DNA of 64,000 nt, from the NCBI GenBank assembly GCA_022360315.1, contig JAKSDA010000122.1:1-64000 (forward strand), in the 5' to 3' direction. The notes beneath the pieces are model-generated. The model had not been told where the DNA came from and made no database searches. It was given only the letters and a program-made list of their open reading frames with translations. Positions 49,148 to 59,287 of this stretch are shown in pieces (the first letter of the stretch is position 1; every line of letters begins with the position of its first letter). A program made the position numbers and the translations under genes. Source of the stretch: Pseudomonadota bacterium (lineage in GTDB: Bacteria > Myxococcota_A > Polyangia > Haliangiales > Haliangiaceae).

Positions 49148-50398
49148 TTATCTCTCGGCCCCTTGCTCCTCGCGAACTCGACTCAGCAAAAGCATGCCGA
49201 TCGCGAACAACAGAATCAACGACAGTATCGAATACCGTACATCGCCGGCTTCACGGCCGACGATGGCAAAGAGGGGCGGCCCCAGCAAGGTGGCGAACTT
49301 GCCCAGTAAATTGTAGAAACCGAAGAATTCGGCCGATTCTTGGCGGGGAATCAGCCCGGCGAAGAACGATCGGCTCACGCTCTGCACGCCACCCTGGACC
49401 AGCCCGATCAACACGGCAACACCGTAGAATTCCGCCGCAGATTGGATTTGTGTGCCCCATATACAGATGCCCACATACGTCACCAATCCGGCATAAAGGC
49501 TCCGCTTGGCGGTAAATCGCTCACTCAGCTTGCCGTAGATGATGGCCGCTGGAAACCCGATGAACTGGGTCAAAAGCAGGGCTTTGATTAGATCTTCGGT
49601 GCCAAATCCCAGCGACGTGCCATAGGCCACCGCCATGCGGATGATGGTGTCGACGCCATCGATGTAGAACCAGTAGGCGAGAAGAAAAACCGCCGCATTG
49701 CGATGCGAGCGGATCTTGCGCAATGTGCGCCAAACCTGTTTAAATGCCTGCACGGCCAGCCCGTGACGCGGCGACCGCGAAACCGGGCGGTCGTTGACCC
49801 AGACCAGCACCGGTAGCGCAAAAACAGCCCACCAGCCCGCTACCAGCAAAAATGAAAATTGCGCCGCTGCCGTGGCGTCGGCGAAACCAAAACGCTGCGG
49901 CGCAATTGCCATCCAGACACAAAAAGCATAAAGGAGGCCTCCGCCCAGATAACCCAGGCCAAATCCCAGGCCGGATACGAAATGCCAGCGCGATTTCGGC
50001 GCCACGCTGATCAAAAGCGCATCGTAAAAGATATTGGCCGCCATGAATCCTATGCTGCCGGCGATGTAAAGCAGCCCGGCGGCAACCCATTGCCCGGCAT
50101 CGACAAAGAACAACAATCCGGTCGCAGTCGCACCGAGCACCATGAATATCGCAAGCATGCGCTTTTTGAATCCGCCCACATCGGCCAGCGCACCCAAAAC
50201 AGGTGCACTGACCGCGATGAAGGCACCCGCCGCTGCATTGATCATTCCCAGTCGGTAGTTGCTCTCGACAGCGGCGACGTCATTGCTCCACAAGCCGCCG
50301 AATAGGATGGGAAAAAAACCGGCCAGAACAACCGTCGCAAAGGCCGAATTGGCCCAGTCGTAGAGCGCCCATGACCAGACCGCTCGCCGCTCCTCCAT
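49148..50398 (-). CDS. UMF1-type MFS transporter
   Basis: 416 residues, 12 predicted membrane helices. The N-terminus AVWSWALYDWANSAFATVVL is the hallmark of the UMF1/Atg22-like family (PF11700), and AAGAFIAVSAPVLGALADVG and FFAGLIPRQESAEFFGFYNL are conserved positions. Yeast Atg22 exports amino acids from the vacuole; bacterial members are uncharacterised. ATG at 50398. Two genes further on (MoxR, histidine kinase) lie on the same strand; the 27-base gap to the MoxR stop makes read-through likely. Confidence 0.88.
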   Translation of the reverse strand: MEERRAVWSWALYDWANSAFATVVLAGFFPILFGGLWSNDVAAVESNYRLGMINAAAGAFIAVSAPVLGALADVGGFKKRMLAIFMVLGATATGLLFFVDAGQWVAAGLLYIAGSIGFMAANIFYDALLISVAPKSRWHFVSGLGFGLGYLGGGLLYAFCVWMAIAPQRFGFADATAAAQFSFLLVAGWWAVFALPVLVWVNDRPVSRSPRHGLAVQAFKQVWRTLRKIRSHRNAAVFLLAYWFYIDGVDTIIRMAVAYGTSLGFGTEDLIKALLLTQFIGFPAAIIYGKLSERFTAKRSLYAGLVTYVGICIWGTQIQSAAEFYGVAVLIGLVQGGVQSVSRSFFAGLIPRQESAEFFGFYNLLGKFATLLGPPLFAIVGREAGDVRYSILSLILLFAIGMLLLSRVREEQGAER

Positions 50399-50425
50399 GG
50401 TCCTTGTGCTCTTTTTCAGCCCGGG

Positions 50426-51604
50426 CTAACCCTGGTGCGGTATCATATCGACCAGGCGGGCGATGAGCTCAGCAGTGCGCACGCCGGCAGCCTCGGCGCG
50501 GTAGTTGAGTATGAGGCGGTGCTGCAAAACCGGCCTGGCCAGCCGGGCGATGTCTTCGCTGGCTACCGCAAAACGGCCGTCGAGTATGGCGCGCGCCTTG
50601 CCAGCCAGTACCAGATACTGCGAGGCGCGTGGACCAGCTCCCCACGACACCAGCTCTCTGATGAAATCAGGTGCGTTGGCAGTGTCGGGCCGGGTAGCCC
50701 GGACAAGGGCTACGGCGTATTTGACGACGTGATCGGCAACCGGAACTCGCAAAACCAGATCCTGCAGCGCCACGATCTGCTCGGGTGAAAGCACGCAGTC
50801 CAAACGTGGACGATAATCCGAGGTCTGCTGCTTGACGATGGCCTCCTCCTCGGCAGCCGATGGATAATCGACATCTACCTGGAACATGAAGCGGTCGAGC
50901 TGGGCCTCGGGTAGCGGATAGGTGCCTTCTTGTTCGATCGGGTTCTGAGTGGCAAAAACCAAAAATGGCAGCTCGAGGGGGAACGTGCGCCCACCTGCCG
51001 TGACCTGGCATTCCTGCATGGATTGCAAAAGCGCAGCCTGAGTCTTGGGCGGAGTGCGGTTGATCTCGTCAGCCAGGATCAGATTGGCAAAGAGCGGACC
51101 CCGGATGAACTTGAACACTCGGTGACCCGTGGTGTGATCCTCCTCGAGAACCTCGGTACCCGTTATGTCCGAAGGCATGAGATCAGGCGTGAACTGGATG
51201 CGCTGAAACGTCAGATTGAGAGTCTCGGCCAGTGTGGATATGAGCAGGGTCTTGGCCAGGCCGGGAACCCCGACGAACAGACAATGACCACGGGCAAAGA
51301 GCGCCGTGAGCAAATGCTCGACGACACTGTCCTGGCCGATGATGCGCTTCTGAATCTCGGCCACGATCTGCGACCGCGCAGACGCGATCTCGGCGGCCGC
51401 CTCGCGATCGGATCGGTGTGTGGGTGTAGATGCCACAACGTGGCGCCCAGACCGCCGGTTGGGGTCATCGTGGGTGTCCCGGGAAGACGGCTCGATGGCC
51501 GGGCGGGGGAGAGAACTCGTCACAGCGCCGGAGTGCGAGGTGGGCGAATCGTCGAACGTCCGTTCTTTCGGTACGGCGGCGACTTTCGTGGAGTTCGGAT
51601 CCAT
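50426..51604 (-). CDS. MoxR-family AAA+ ATPase
   Basis: 392 residues. A poorly conserved N-terminus (about 80 residues, Ser/Arg-rich) is followed by the MoxR core: EIQKRIIGQDSVVEHLLTAL, Walker A FVGVPGLAKTLLISTLAETL, FTPDLMPSDITGTEVLEEDH, Walker B FANLILADEINRTPPKTQAA and the sensor FLVFATQNPIEQEGTYPLPE. MoxR ATPases assemble or mature large complexes together with VWA/DUF58 proteins; such a partner is not adjacent here (the usual order is MoxR-DUF58-VWA). The VWA tail about 1.3 kb away is the only trace of one. Start ATG 51604. Confidence 0.9.
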   Translation of the reverse strand: MDPNSTKVAAVPKERTFDDSPTSHSGAVTSSLPRPAIEPSSRDTHDDPNRRSGRHVVASTPTHRSDREAAAEIASARSQIVAEIQKRIIGQDSVVEHLLTALFARGHCLFVGVPGLAKTLLISTLAETLNLTFQRIQFTPDLMPSDITGTEVLEEDHTTGHRVFKFIRGPLFANLILADEINRTPPKTQAALLQSMQECQVTAGGRTFPLELPFLVFATQNPIEQEGTYPLPEAQLDRFMFQVDVDYPSAAEEEAIVKQQTSDYRPRLDCVLSPEQIVALQDLVLRVPVADHVVKYAVALVRATRPDTANAPDFIRELVSWGAGPRASQYLVLAGKARAILDGRFAVASEDIARLARPVLQHRLILNYRAEAAGVRTAELIARLVDMIPHQG

Positions 51605-51739
51605 GGACGTTCCTACGTACTAACCCAAAAACTGGCACAAGCAACCAGCAGTATCCCGAAATCGCGGCAATAGCAAGGACACCGCGGCACACTTCGTCGA
51701 GCGGTCGAACCCGCGCCAGGCCACCCTGGCTCGATCGGG

Positions 51740-53704
51740 TCAGCGCCTGCCGAGCTGTTCGATGGCACCGAGCAGGAGCTCGGGCGGGACTGGCTTTTCC
51801 AGTACGGTGTTGCTGGTCGACTCGATGAAGTTGCGACCCCGTCCGGTCACCGGGCCGCCGGTGCAGAACACGATCCGGCCGGCCAATTCGCGATCGCGCG
51901 CAGCGACCGACTGGTAGATCGAAATACCGTCGATGTCGGGCATGGCGAAATCGCAGATCACCCCGTCAAAGGCGGTATCTCGGGCCAAAATGTCGAGCGC
52001 TTGTTGACCGTTGGCAGCCATGACGACCTCGTGATACGGAGCCAGGAGGCGGCGAAACGCACGCAATAGAGAAGGCTCGTCATCGACCAGCAATACCCGG
52101 CTACGCTGGCCGCGGACCACCCGCTCGGCGTCGTCAGAACTCCGCATCGCCCTGCTCGCCGGGACGTCCAGGTGTCCGGTTGTCGGGACAACTCCGGAAT
52201 GCCCGTTCGAGCCGCCGCGACTCCGAGCGATCGAATAGTCGGCCGCCCGGCCGCTCGGCTCGGTGAGAACGCCGCTTCCCATTGCCTGCTCAGCTCTCCA
52301 TGGCCGGGCGCCCGCTGCCCGAGCCGGCGCGGATTTCGCGCTGTGACCGGGGCGCGAAACACCCGCAGCAGGCGAGCCGGCAACCCCGCTGTGAAGGACG
52401 CTCGGGGCCGGTTGGCCCAAACCCGGGGTGTCCGGGTGCCCTGCCATGTTGCGCAAGGTGGGGAGCCGTACTTCGAAACGGGTGCCGCCGCTTTCGATCG
52501 GCACAAAGCCGATCTCGCCGCCGTGATCGCGGACGATCTCGGCCGATAGCGCCAGGCCGAGACCGGTGCCCAGGTCGCTCGGCTTGGTCGTGAAGAATGG
52601 CTCGAAAACCAGCCTACTGGCATGGTCGGGAATACCACAACCGGTGTCTTGCACCGCCGAGATGATGAGCCCGTCGCGCTCGGTCGTGGAGACGCGTATC
52701 TCATTGTCCATCTGCGGCCCGGCGATGGCGTGGGCCGCGTTGCTGATCAAGTTGGTAAACACCTGAACCAGCTTGCCGTGATCGCCACGCACAGTCGAAA
52801 TCGCACCGAGTTCTTTGACCAGCCGGGCAGACCGCCGGGTCAAACTGTCGGTCAGCTTGCACGCGTCCCCGATCACCGCGTTGAGATCGACCGGGCCGAC
52901 GGCATTGCCCTCGGCCCGAGAGAAGGTCCGCAGATCGCTCACGATCGATCGAATGTGACCGATACCGGTAATGCTCTCATCCAAGATATCGTTCCATTCG
53001 CGGGCCAGATCGATCAATTCTCCATCGCAGTATCCAGCATCGCGAGCTTCCTCGAGCTGTCTTCTCATCGCGGTCAGGTTGGCCAGAAGCGACCCGGCTG
53101 GATTGTTGATCTCATGGGCGACCCCGGCGGTGAGTTGACCGATCGACACCAGCCGATCGGCGTGGATGAGTTGCTCGTGAGCCGCGCGCAGAGTGCGCCT
53201 GGCTCGGTACAGCTCGATGGCGTGATAGGCCAGGTCGACAAAGCCAACCGGGTCGAAGTCGGCCGCCGACGAAAACCCGTGCAAACCGCGCTCGAGAGCG
53301 GCCAATCCCTGGCGCCGCGCGGTGACCAGGGCGATCACCGGCAAGTCGGGAAGATGCTCACAGAGCGCGTCGAGTGCACGATTTGGCAGGTTTTCGGCCG
53401 CGCCCCGTACCGGCGACGAGCGAATCGTCGGCCGCCCGGCCGGTCCGCCGGGGACGGGCTCCGCTTCACATGGCTCGCCGAGACGTCCGACCGATGATCG
53501 GGGTCGCTCCATTAAAGCCGTCAGATCGACCACCATCAGGTCAAACGGGATATCGCCATCCAGCTTGCCAAGAGCGCTGTCGAGGTCGCTCACCCAATCG
53601 ATGCTGACCCCGTCCACCTTCGAGACGAGGGCAAAAACGCTCTTCTGTTCGGCGAGCAGAAGCATGCGCGACAGTGCGAGATTGGGGCGCTGTGTTACCG
53701 CCAC
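51740..53704 (-). CDS. Hybrid histidine kinase with C-terminal receiver domain
   Basis: About 654 residues. An N-terminal domain of degenerate receiver type (RMLLLAEQKSVFALVSKVDG), then HisKA with phosphoacceptor His in TAGVAHEINNPAGSLLANLT, the HATPase core (VFTNLISNAAHAI, VQDTGCGIPDH, SDLGTGLGLALSAEIVRDHG), a 100-residue low-complexity linker, and a complete receiver: RVLLVDDEPSLLRAFRRLLA, phospho-Asp in GVICDFAMPDIDG and Lys in VLEKPVPPELL. No membrane helix, so a soluble hybrid kinase. Start uncertain: GTG 53704 with GGGGA upstream, ATG 53665, or further up to 54013. The 53705-54009 stretch shows no other gene. Confidence 0.85.
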   Translation of the reverse strand: MAVTQRPNLALSRMLLLAEQKSVFALVSKVDGVSIDWVSDLDSALGKLDGDIPFDLMVVDLTALMERPRSSVGRLGEPCEAEPVPGGPAGRPTIRSSPVRGAAENLPNRALDALCEHLPDLPVIALVTARRQGLAALERGLHGFSSAADFDPVGFVDLAYHAIELYRARRTLRAAHEQLIHADRLVSIGQLTAGVAHEINNPAGSLLANLTAMRRQLEEARDAGYCDGELIDLAREWNDILDESITGIGHIRSIVSDLRTFSRAEGNAVGPVDLNAVIGDACKLTDSLTRRSARLVKELGAISTVRGDHGKLVQVFTNLISNAAHAIAGPQMDNEIRVSTTERDGLIISAVQDTGCGIPDHASRLVFEPFFTTKPSDLGTGLGLALSAEIVRDHGGEIGFVPIESGGTRFEVRLPTLRNMAGHPDTPGLGQPAPSVLHSGVAGSPAAGVSRPGHSAKSAPARAAGARPWRAEQAMGSGVLTEPSGRAADYSIARSRGGSNGHSGVVPTTGHLDVPASRAMRSSDDAERVVRGQRSRVLLVDDEPSLLRAFRRLLAPYHEVVMAANGQQALDILARDTAFDGVICDFAMPDIDGISIYQSVAARDRELAGRIVFCTGGPVTGRGRNFIESTSNTVLEKPVPPELLLGAIEQLGRR

Positions 53705-53763
53705 GTCCCCAATGTGAAATAGGCGCCGATCAATCGCAAGGGCTGAAATATGGCGAGTGCCGG

Positions 53764-53791
53764 CCCACAGGGTTGTGTGGGGTTTTTTTTT
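53764..53791 (+). terminator. Intrinsic-terminator-like hairpin with T9 run
   Basis: CCCACA (53764-53769), loop GGGTTG, TGTGGG (53776-53781), one G, then nine T (53783-53791). This is a good Rho-independent terminator for plus-strand transcripts, but the neighbouring genes are all on the minus strand. It lies between the SbcC and histidine-kinase genes; it may stop antisense RNA or be chance. Confidence 0.35.
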
Positions 53792-54009
53792 GTGCGAGGC
53801 CCGGAGAACTCGGAGAACTGAATCGGAGCCAGCGATGCCGGCTTTCGAAAAATCCCGACGCCCGGCTGCTCCGCCGGTCACAATTCCGATCGAATGGCCT
53901 GTCTCGGCCGCTGCGCTCGGTACCGAGTCGGCCTCGCATTGCCTGCTGAGAGGTTTGGCCGTTTTGCATTGTATGCCGATACATACGGGTATTCTTCGGC
54001 AAAACGCGA

Positions 54010-57000
54010 TCACCGCTCGGTGACGCGTATCAGGCTGCGACCCCCCCCTTGTGGGCGTACGGTGATGCGGACACCTACTCGCTCGGCGAGTCCGGGCACG
54101 TGAGAGATCAGCCCTACTTTGCGCCCACTGGCCTGGAGTGCGTCGAGTACCGAGAGGGCGATATCAAGGGCGGCGGGATCGAGGCTGCCAAAGCCCTCGT
54201 CGATGAGCAGCGAGTCGACCCGGGTATCCCGTGCAGCGAGTGACGATAGTCCGAGCGCCAGGGCCAGCGAGAGCAGAAAACTCTCACCGCCCGACAAGCT
54301 GTTGATGCTGCGCACCTCGTCGCCCATGTCGCGATCGACAACCTGGAGCTCGAGGTCATTGCCAGGCACGCGGATGAGCCGATATCGACTGGCCAGATCT
54401 TCGAGGTGATGGTTGGCAGAAGCGAGCAGCGCATCCAGGGTCAAGCTCTGCGCAAAAACCCGGAATTTTTTGCCGTCGGCCGAGCCGATCAGTTCGGCCA
54501 GGGTGCTGTAGAGGCGGGCGCGCCGCTCCCTGTCGGTCACCTGGGTGGCCATCTCGGCCCGTCTGGCCCGCGCCTCGTCGTCGCGGCGCATCATCGAGGT
54601 GAGCTCGGAGAGCGCGCTGTAGGCCTCTTCACGAGCTCGACGGGCCCGGGATATGGCGGTTTCGGCGCTGGCCCGATCGAGTGCGGGCGGCCCGCTGTCG
54701 CGGTGTTCTCGCAGTGTGCGGGCCCGCTCGTCGGCGACCGCGCGGGCTTGCTCGCGGGCTCGACCGAGCGCCGCGATGTCGTCCTTGCGGTCGGCGATCC
54801 ACCGGTCTTCCGTGGCCGCGCGCCGGCGCAGTGTGTCGGCATCCATGCCCGATTCGGTCACCGCGGCGGCCAATGCCGCCTCGGCGCGTTCGCACTCGGC
54901 GCTGGCCTGCTCGACCATGTCGCCAAGTGCGCTCATCGTGGCTGCCGAGGAAGCTGCTTTTTCGGCCCGGCTTTGATCGATCTGTCCCGCTGCGTGGACG
55001 TCGCGGTCGAGTTTTTCGATCGCCCGGGTCAACTGGTCGTTCACTGCGGCGCTGGATCGGCCGGCAAAGAGCTCGCCGAGCGCGCCGCGCAGCAGGTCGC
55101 ACTCGGCGGTGCGCCGCTTTTGCGTGTCGGCCAGTTCGCGTTCGCGCTGCGCGGTGGCGAGCGCCCGTTGCCCACCTGCGTCGAGCTTGATCGCAGCGGC
55201 CCGGCAGGCCTCGCGACTGTCGGCCAGTCTGTTCTGGCAGCGAGTCCAGGCCGCCACCCGATCGGCGCATTCTGCGCGGAAGCGGCCGGGATCGGACTCG
55301 AGTCGTGCCCGCCAGTCAGCCCGATCGGCCCGGGCCGGGCCGCCGGGCGCCGGGCTGGAAAAAGCCCGGCCGAGAACCCCGGTCAAACGCTCGAGATCGA
55401 GGCGCGCACTCGCGATCTCGGCGTCGCAGTCGCCGAGCGCCGTGCTCGCCCGGTCCAGCTCGGCCTTGCAATCGCCGAGCTGGGCCCGGGCCTGAAACAG
55501 ATCGCTGTCGCGCGCAGCCACCTTGCCGTGGGCCTGGCGAGCGCTATCGGCCATCCGCGCGGCCTGTTTTTCGTCCTCGCGGAGGTGCTCGAGTTTTTGC
55601 GAGGCGGCGTCGAGCCGGGTGGAAAGCCACTCGGCCGCGTCCTGTCCAGTCGGTTCGGAGACCAGGACCAGTTCGCCCAGGGAGGTGAGCTCGTCGCGCC
55701 ACCGTTCGCGCGCGCTGGACAGGTCCCGGCTACACGCAGCCTGATCGGCGTCGTGGTCCTCGGCCCGGCGACGCGATTCGCGCGCAGTCGCCCGGGCCGA
55801 CGCGCGTTCTCGTTCCAGTTGCTCGATTTCGGCGCGCAGCGCGGCGACGCGCTGGCGCTGCTCGTCGACCAGCTGAGCGACGGCGGATCCGGCTTTGGCC
55901 CACGGATGCTCGGTGGCCCCGCACAGCGGACACGGCTCGCCCCGGGCCAGTTCGGCCCGGTGTTCGTCCAGATCGCGGGCCAGGCGCAGACGGTCGAATA
56001 CCCGCCCGGCCTCGTTTAATGCCGCTTCGCTCCGGCTCGCTTCACCGGCCAAATTTTCGTCCTGAAAAATCGCTTCGCGGGCCCGTACCCGGGCCTGTCT
56101 GGCCTGCTCGCAGTGGCGGTCGCGGGACGCCAGGGCGGCTTGCGCGGCGCGCTTTACCTCGGCCAACCGGCGCAGGGCATCGAGCCGGGACGCCATGGTG
56201 TCGCGCGCCTCTCGCGCGGCATCGAGCGGCATGCGGTCGGCCGCTCGCTGCGCAGTGTCGAGCCGGGCGCGGGCCCCATCGAGCGCGTCCTTGCACGCGC
56301 GGTGCTGGTCACTGCTGCGTTCCAGGGCGTCCTGTGCTCGTTGTTTGCGGCTGGCCAGGCGCGGACGCAAGGCCGCGAGCTGGCCGATCCGCCGGGCCGC
56401 GTGCTGGTATTCTTCCAGGGCGCTCTGCCAGCGCGGCCACTGCGCGGCCAGCGGCTCGATATCGGCGTTGTCGGCCAGCCACGCCGCAGCACACGCGGCC
56501 GCGCGCTCGTGCCCGGCCATCTCGCTCTCGGCCCGCTCGCGTTCGGCCCGGGCTCGCTCGGCCGCCTGGGCGGCCAGCTCCCACTCTCGTTTGACCTCTT
56601 CGACCACGCGCTCAGCCGCCAGAATTTCGGCTTCGAGATGTCGGGCCCGGCGCAGCTCGGGTTTGGCCCGTTGGTACTCGGCGCGCGCCGCGGTCAGATC
56701 TCGCTGCACGGCGCGCAGGCGCTCGCGGGCCGCATCTCGCTGTACAGTGTGGGCGTCGCTTTCCCGCCGGGCCTCGGCAAAGTGCTCCCGCCGCCTGGCC
56801 AGGACAGCACGAGCGCGGTCGCTCGCCTCGATGACCGGGCCATGGCCGCGCGCGTGGACGACCTGGTCGAGTTCGCGGCGTACCGGCTCGGCGTCTTGCC
56901 ACATCGACTCGACCCGGCAGAGCTCGTCCCGGGCGGCTTTTTGCCCGCCGATCAGCTCCTCGTGCCGGCGATGCCAGGCCGCCGCTCTCTCGGCGCAGTC

Positions 57001-57768
57001 GAGCTCGGCCTCCAGTGTGGTCAGGGAGGCGCGCGCCCGGTTCCGGGCACTTTCCAGCTCGTCGCGCGCCGCATCGTCCAGCACCGCATGGCGATCGACG
57101 TCGGCCACCAGTGCGGCCAGCTGGTCTTGCTCCTTCTTGTTGCGCTGGTACGCGGCCCGGGACAGAGCGCCGTAGATCTCGGTGCCGGTCATGCGTTCGA
57201 GGAGTTCGCCGCGATCGCGTTCCCCGGCGCGCAAGAACGCGGCAAATTCGCCCTGGGCGAGCAATGCCGAGCGGCGAAATTGCTCGAAGCTCAGGCCCAA
57301 TCGCGACTCGATGGCGGCCAGGGTTTCGGATTTGGTGCCGCCCAGGTTTTTGCCACTGGCCAGATCCTCGAGCGACACCGCCTGCGGCTGCAGGCGTCCG
57401 TACGGCCTTCTGCGCGCCCGCCACACGTCCCAGCGAGCGCGATAGCGCCGGGTGTCGCGGCCGATGAAATCGACCTCGGCAAACCCGGCCGGGCTGCCGC
57501 GGCGCAGCAGACCGCGCACATCGGTTGCGGCCAGTCGGTCTTCCCTGGGTTGCTCCAGGTGTCCGACCAGCACATTGCTGCGACCGCCCAGCCGCGGCGT
57601 CCGGTCGAAGAGAGCCACACAGAGAGCGTCCAGGATGGTGGTCTTGCCCGCCCCGGTCGGCCCACAAATGGCAAACAATCCGGCCCGGCCCAGCGGATCG
57701 CGCTCGAAATTGACGTCGATGGCCTCTAGACTGGCCAGGTTTTCGCCGCGAATGGCGAGAATCCTCAT
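54010..57768 (-). CDS. sbcC: Exonuclease SbcC
   Basis: 1,252 residues of SMC/Rad50 type. N-terminal ATPase half MRILAIRGENLASLEAIDVN with Walker A CGPTGAGKTTILDALCVALF, a coiled coil rich in Ala/Arg/Glu, the zinc hook CPLCGATEHPW near residue 613, a second coiled coil, and the C-terminal half with signature LSGGESFLLSLALALGLSSL and Walker B SLLIDEGFGSLD. SbcC pairs with SbcD to open hairpins and process DNA ends. ATG at 57768 overlaps the sbcD stop (ATGA). The frame runs further upstream inside sbcD but that is a shadow. Confidence 0.94.
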   Translation of the reverse strand: MRILAIRGENLASLEAIDVNFERDPLGRAGLFAICGPTGAGKTTILDALCVALFDRTPRLGGRSNVLVGHLEQPREDRLAATDVRGLLRRGSPAGFAEVDFIGRDTRRYRARWDVWRARRRPYGRLQPQAVSLEDLASGKNLGGTKSETLAAIESRLGLSFEQFRRSALLAQGEFAAFLRAGERDRGELLERMTGTEIYGALSRAAYQRNKKEQDQLAALVADVDRHAVLDDAARDELESARNRARASLTTLEAELDCAERAAAWHRRHEELIGGQKAARDELCRVESMWQDAEPVRRELDQVVHARGHGPVIEASDRARAVLARRREHFAEARRESDAHTVQRDAARERLRAVQRDLTAARAEYQRAKPELRRARHLEAEILAAERVVEEVKREWELAAQAAERARAERERAESEMAGHERAAACAAAWLADNADIEPLAAQWPRWQSALEEYQHAARRIGQLAALRPRLASRKQRAQDALERSSDQHRACKDALDGARARLDTAQRAADRMPLDAAREARDTMASRLDALRRLAEVKRAAQAALASRDRHCEQARQARVRAREAIFQDENLAGEASRSEAALNEAGRVFDRLRLARDLDEHRAELARGEPCPLCGATEHPWAKAGSAVAQLVDEQRQRVAALRAEIEQLERERASARATARESRRRAEDHDADQAACSRDLSSARERWRDELTSLGELVLVSEPTGQDAAEWLSTRLDAASQKLEHLREDEKQAARMADSARQAHGKVAARDSDLFQARAQLGDCKAELDRASTALGDCDAEIASARLDLERLTGVLGRAFSSPAPGGPARADRADWRARLESDPGRFRAECADRVAAWTRCQNRLADSREACRAAAIKLDAGGQRALATAQRERELADTQKRRTAECDLLRGALGELFAGRSSAAVNDQLTRAIEKLDRDVHAAGQIDQSRAEKAASSAATMSALGDMVEQASAECERAEAALAAAVTESGMDADTLRRRAATEDRWIADRKDDIAALGRAREQARAVADERARTLREHRDSGPPALDRASAETAISRARRAREEAYSALSELTSMMRRDDEARARRAEMATQVTDRERRARLYSTLAELIGSADGKKFRVFAQSLTLDALLASANHHLEDLASRYRLIRVPGNDLELQVVDRDMGDEVRSINSLSGGESFLLSLALALGLSSLAARDTRVDSLLIDEGFGSLDPAALDIALSVLDALQASGRKVGLISHVPGLAERVGVRITVRPQGGGRSLIRVTER

Positions 57769-59135
57769 CTCGCCCCGCCTTGCTCGACTTGGTCGAGTAG
57801 CTCGTGAAACGCCGCGACAAGCTCGGGCTCCGGATCCTCTGCGTGGTCGCGATGGTAGCAGCGCAAAAAGACCTCGCTCGGGTCGATATCGCGCAGATTG
57901 AACTCGGGCGCGGCCTCGGCCAGGGCCATGCCGGTTCCGGTGTACTCGATGGACAGCTTGAGCAGGCGCGGTTTCTTGCCGTCGAGCGCCTGCTCGATGC
58001 GCTGGCGCAAGTTCGGCTCGGGCCGGACCAGGACCACGCACACTTCCAGATACGGACGAATGTCACGCTCTGCCTGGCCCGGTCCGGCAGTTCTGGCCCC
58101 GGCCTCGCCGGTCCCGCTGTCCCGGTCGCTGTCGACCCGGTCGCCGCCGGGTTCATCGCCCTCTGGCAGTGCCTCGATCATGGACAAAATTTCGGCCAGA
58201 GTAGCAGAACCGGTGCGCGGCAGGCGGATCATGTCCACGGCGCGGGGAACCGGTACTGACTCGACGCTGTCGAGCTGGGTGCCGCGCAATTCGACCATGC
58301 ACACCTGATGGCGGTATCTAGCCTCGTTCATGGCCAGGGCGATCGGCGAGCCCGAGTAGCGGATGTGGTCCAGGCGGCCGACCCGCTGGGCCTTGTGAAG
58401 ATGGCCCAGCGCAACATAGGCGATGTCGCCGGCAAAGATGTCCACCGGCAATGCGTGCTGGTTGCCGCCCAGAATGCGCCGCTCGCTTAGCATCGAGATG
58501 TCGGTACCGACCATGTAGCAGTGTCCGGTGGCCAACAGCGCCTGGGACGGCTCGCAGCGGGCCCGGGCTGCGTCGAGAACGTCGGCGTAGACCCGGCGCA
58601 CACCTTCGATGAGCGGATCGCTCTGTTCGGGCTCGGCATCGGCGTCGACATCGATGGCCGTTTGTTGATGACACATCGGGCGGGGCAGGTCGGCTGGGCG
58701 CAAGAACGGCACGGCGGCGATATGCGCGGCCACTCGGCCATTCGCATCGGTGAGCGGTACGATCAGGCGGTCATACAGCGCCGGGATGGCATCATGGCGG
58801 CGGGGCAGGCCGCCGACTACGTGGACGCGCATGGCTTGCAGCAGGGGAACTGGCGCGTCGAGCCGGGCTGCCGAGTCGTGATTGCCACCGATCACCACGA
58901 CATCCAGAGCCGGCATACGCCGGCGGAGCTCGGCCAAAAAGCCATACCAGCGCGCCTCGGCCGAGGCCGGGGGATTGGCCGAGTCAAAGACGTCGCCGGC
59001 AATGATGAGCGCGTCGATGGCGCGCTCTTGCAGCGTATCGATCAGCCAGGACAGGAACCGGTCGTGCTCGTAGTCGCGCCCGACCCCGTGCAGGGTATGA
59101 CCCAGATGCCAATCGGAAGTATGGAGGATCCGCAT
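57765..59135 (-). CDS. sbcD: Exonuclease SbcD
   Basis: 456 residues. Mre11-type metallophosphoesterase: MRILHTSDWHLGHTLHGVGR (DxH), ALIIAGDVFDSANPPASAEA, VVVIGGNHDSAARLDAPVPL and GHLHKAQRVGRLDHIRYSG. Manganese-dependent nuclease that with SbcC cuts DNA hairpins and ends. The C-terminus, with a low-complexity insert (GEDEPGGDRVDSDRDSG-like stretch) before the capping domain, is longer than in E. coli. It is the first gene of the pair and overlaps sbcC by four bases. Confidence 0.94.
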   Translation of the reverse strand: MRILHTSDWHLGHTLHGVGRDYEHDRFLSWLIDTLQERAIDALIIAGDVFDSANPPASAEARWYGFLAELRRRMPALDVVVIGGNHDSAARLDAPVPLLQAMRVHVVGGLPRRHDAIPALYDRLIVPLTDANGRVAAHIAAVPFLRPADLPRPMCHQQTAIDVDADAEPEQSDPLIEGVRRVYADVLDAARARCEPSQALLATGHCYMVGTDISMLSERRILGGNQHALPVDIFAGDIAYVALGHLHKAQRVGRLDHIRYSGSPIALAMNEARYRHQVCMVELRGTQLDSVESVPVPRAVDMIRLPRTGSATLAEILSMIEALPEGDEPGGDRVDSDRDSGTGEAGARTAGPGQAERDIRPYLEVCVVLVRPEPNLRQRIEQALDGKKPRLLKLSIEYTGTGMALAEAAPEFNLRDIDPSEVFLRCYHRDHAEDPEPELVAAFHELLDQVEQGGAR

Positions 59136-59287
59136 GGCTTTCTCTGGACTACCACGCGGGTCCGACGTTCAACGGCCAGCTGGCCGATCGATTGGATGGA
59201 CCAGTGGCAAAATCGACCAGAAACTACATGAATCTGTGAGCAGAAGTGCCCCCAGGGGATCGGCCGGGGGCGGATTCGCCGGTCGGA

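Noticed and set aside
54406..57729. Long plus-strand frames opposite sbcC
   Set aside because: Antisense shadow of a gene with intact Rad50-type motifs.
57769..58041. Upstream extension of sbcC inside sbcD
   Set aside because: The SbcC family begins at MRILAIRGEN; the extension is the shadow of the sbcD end.
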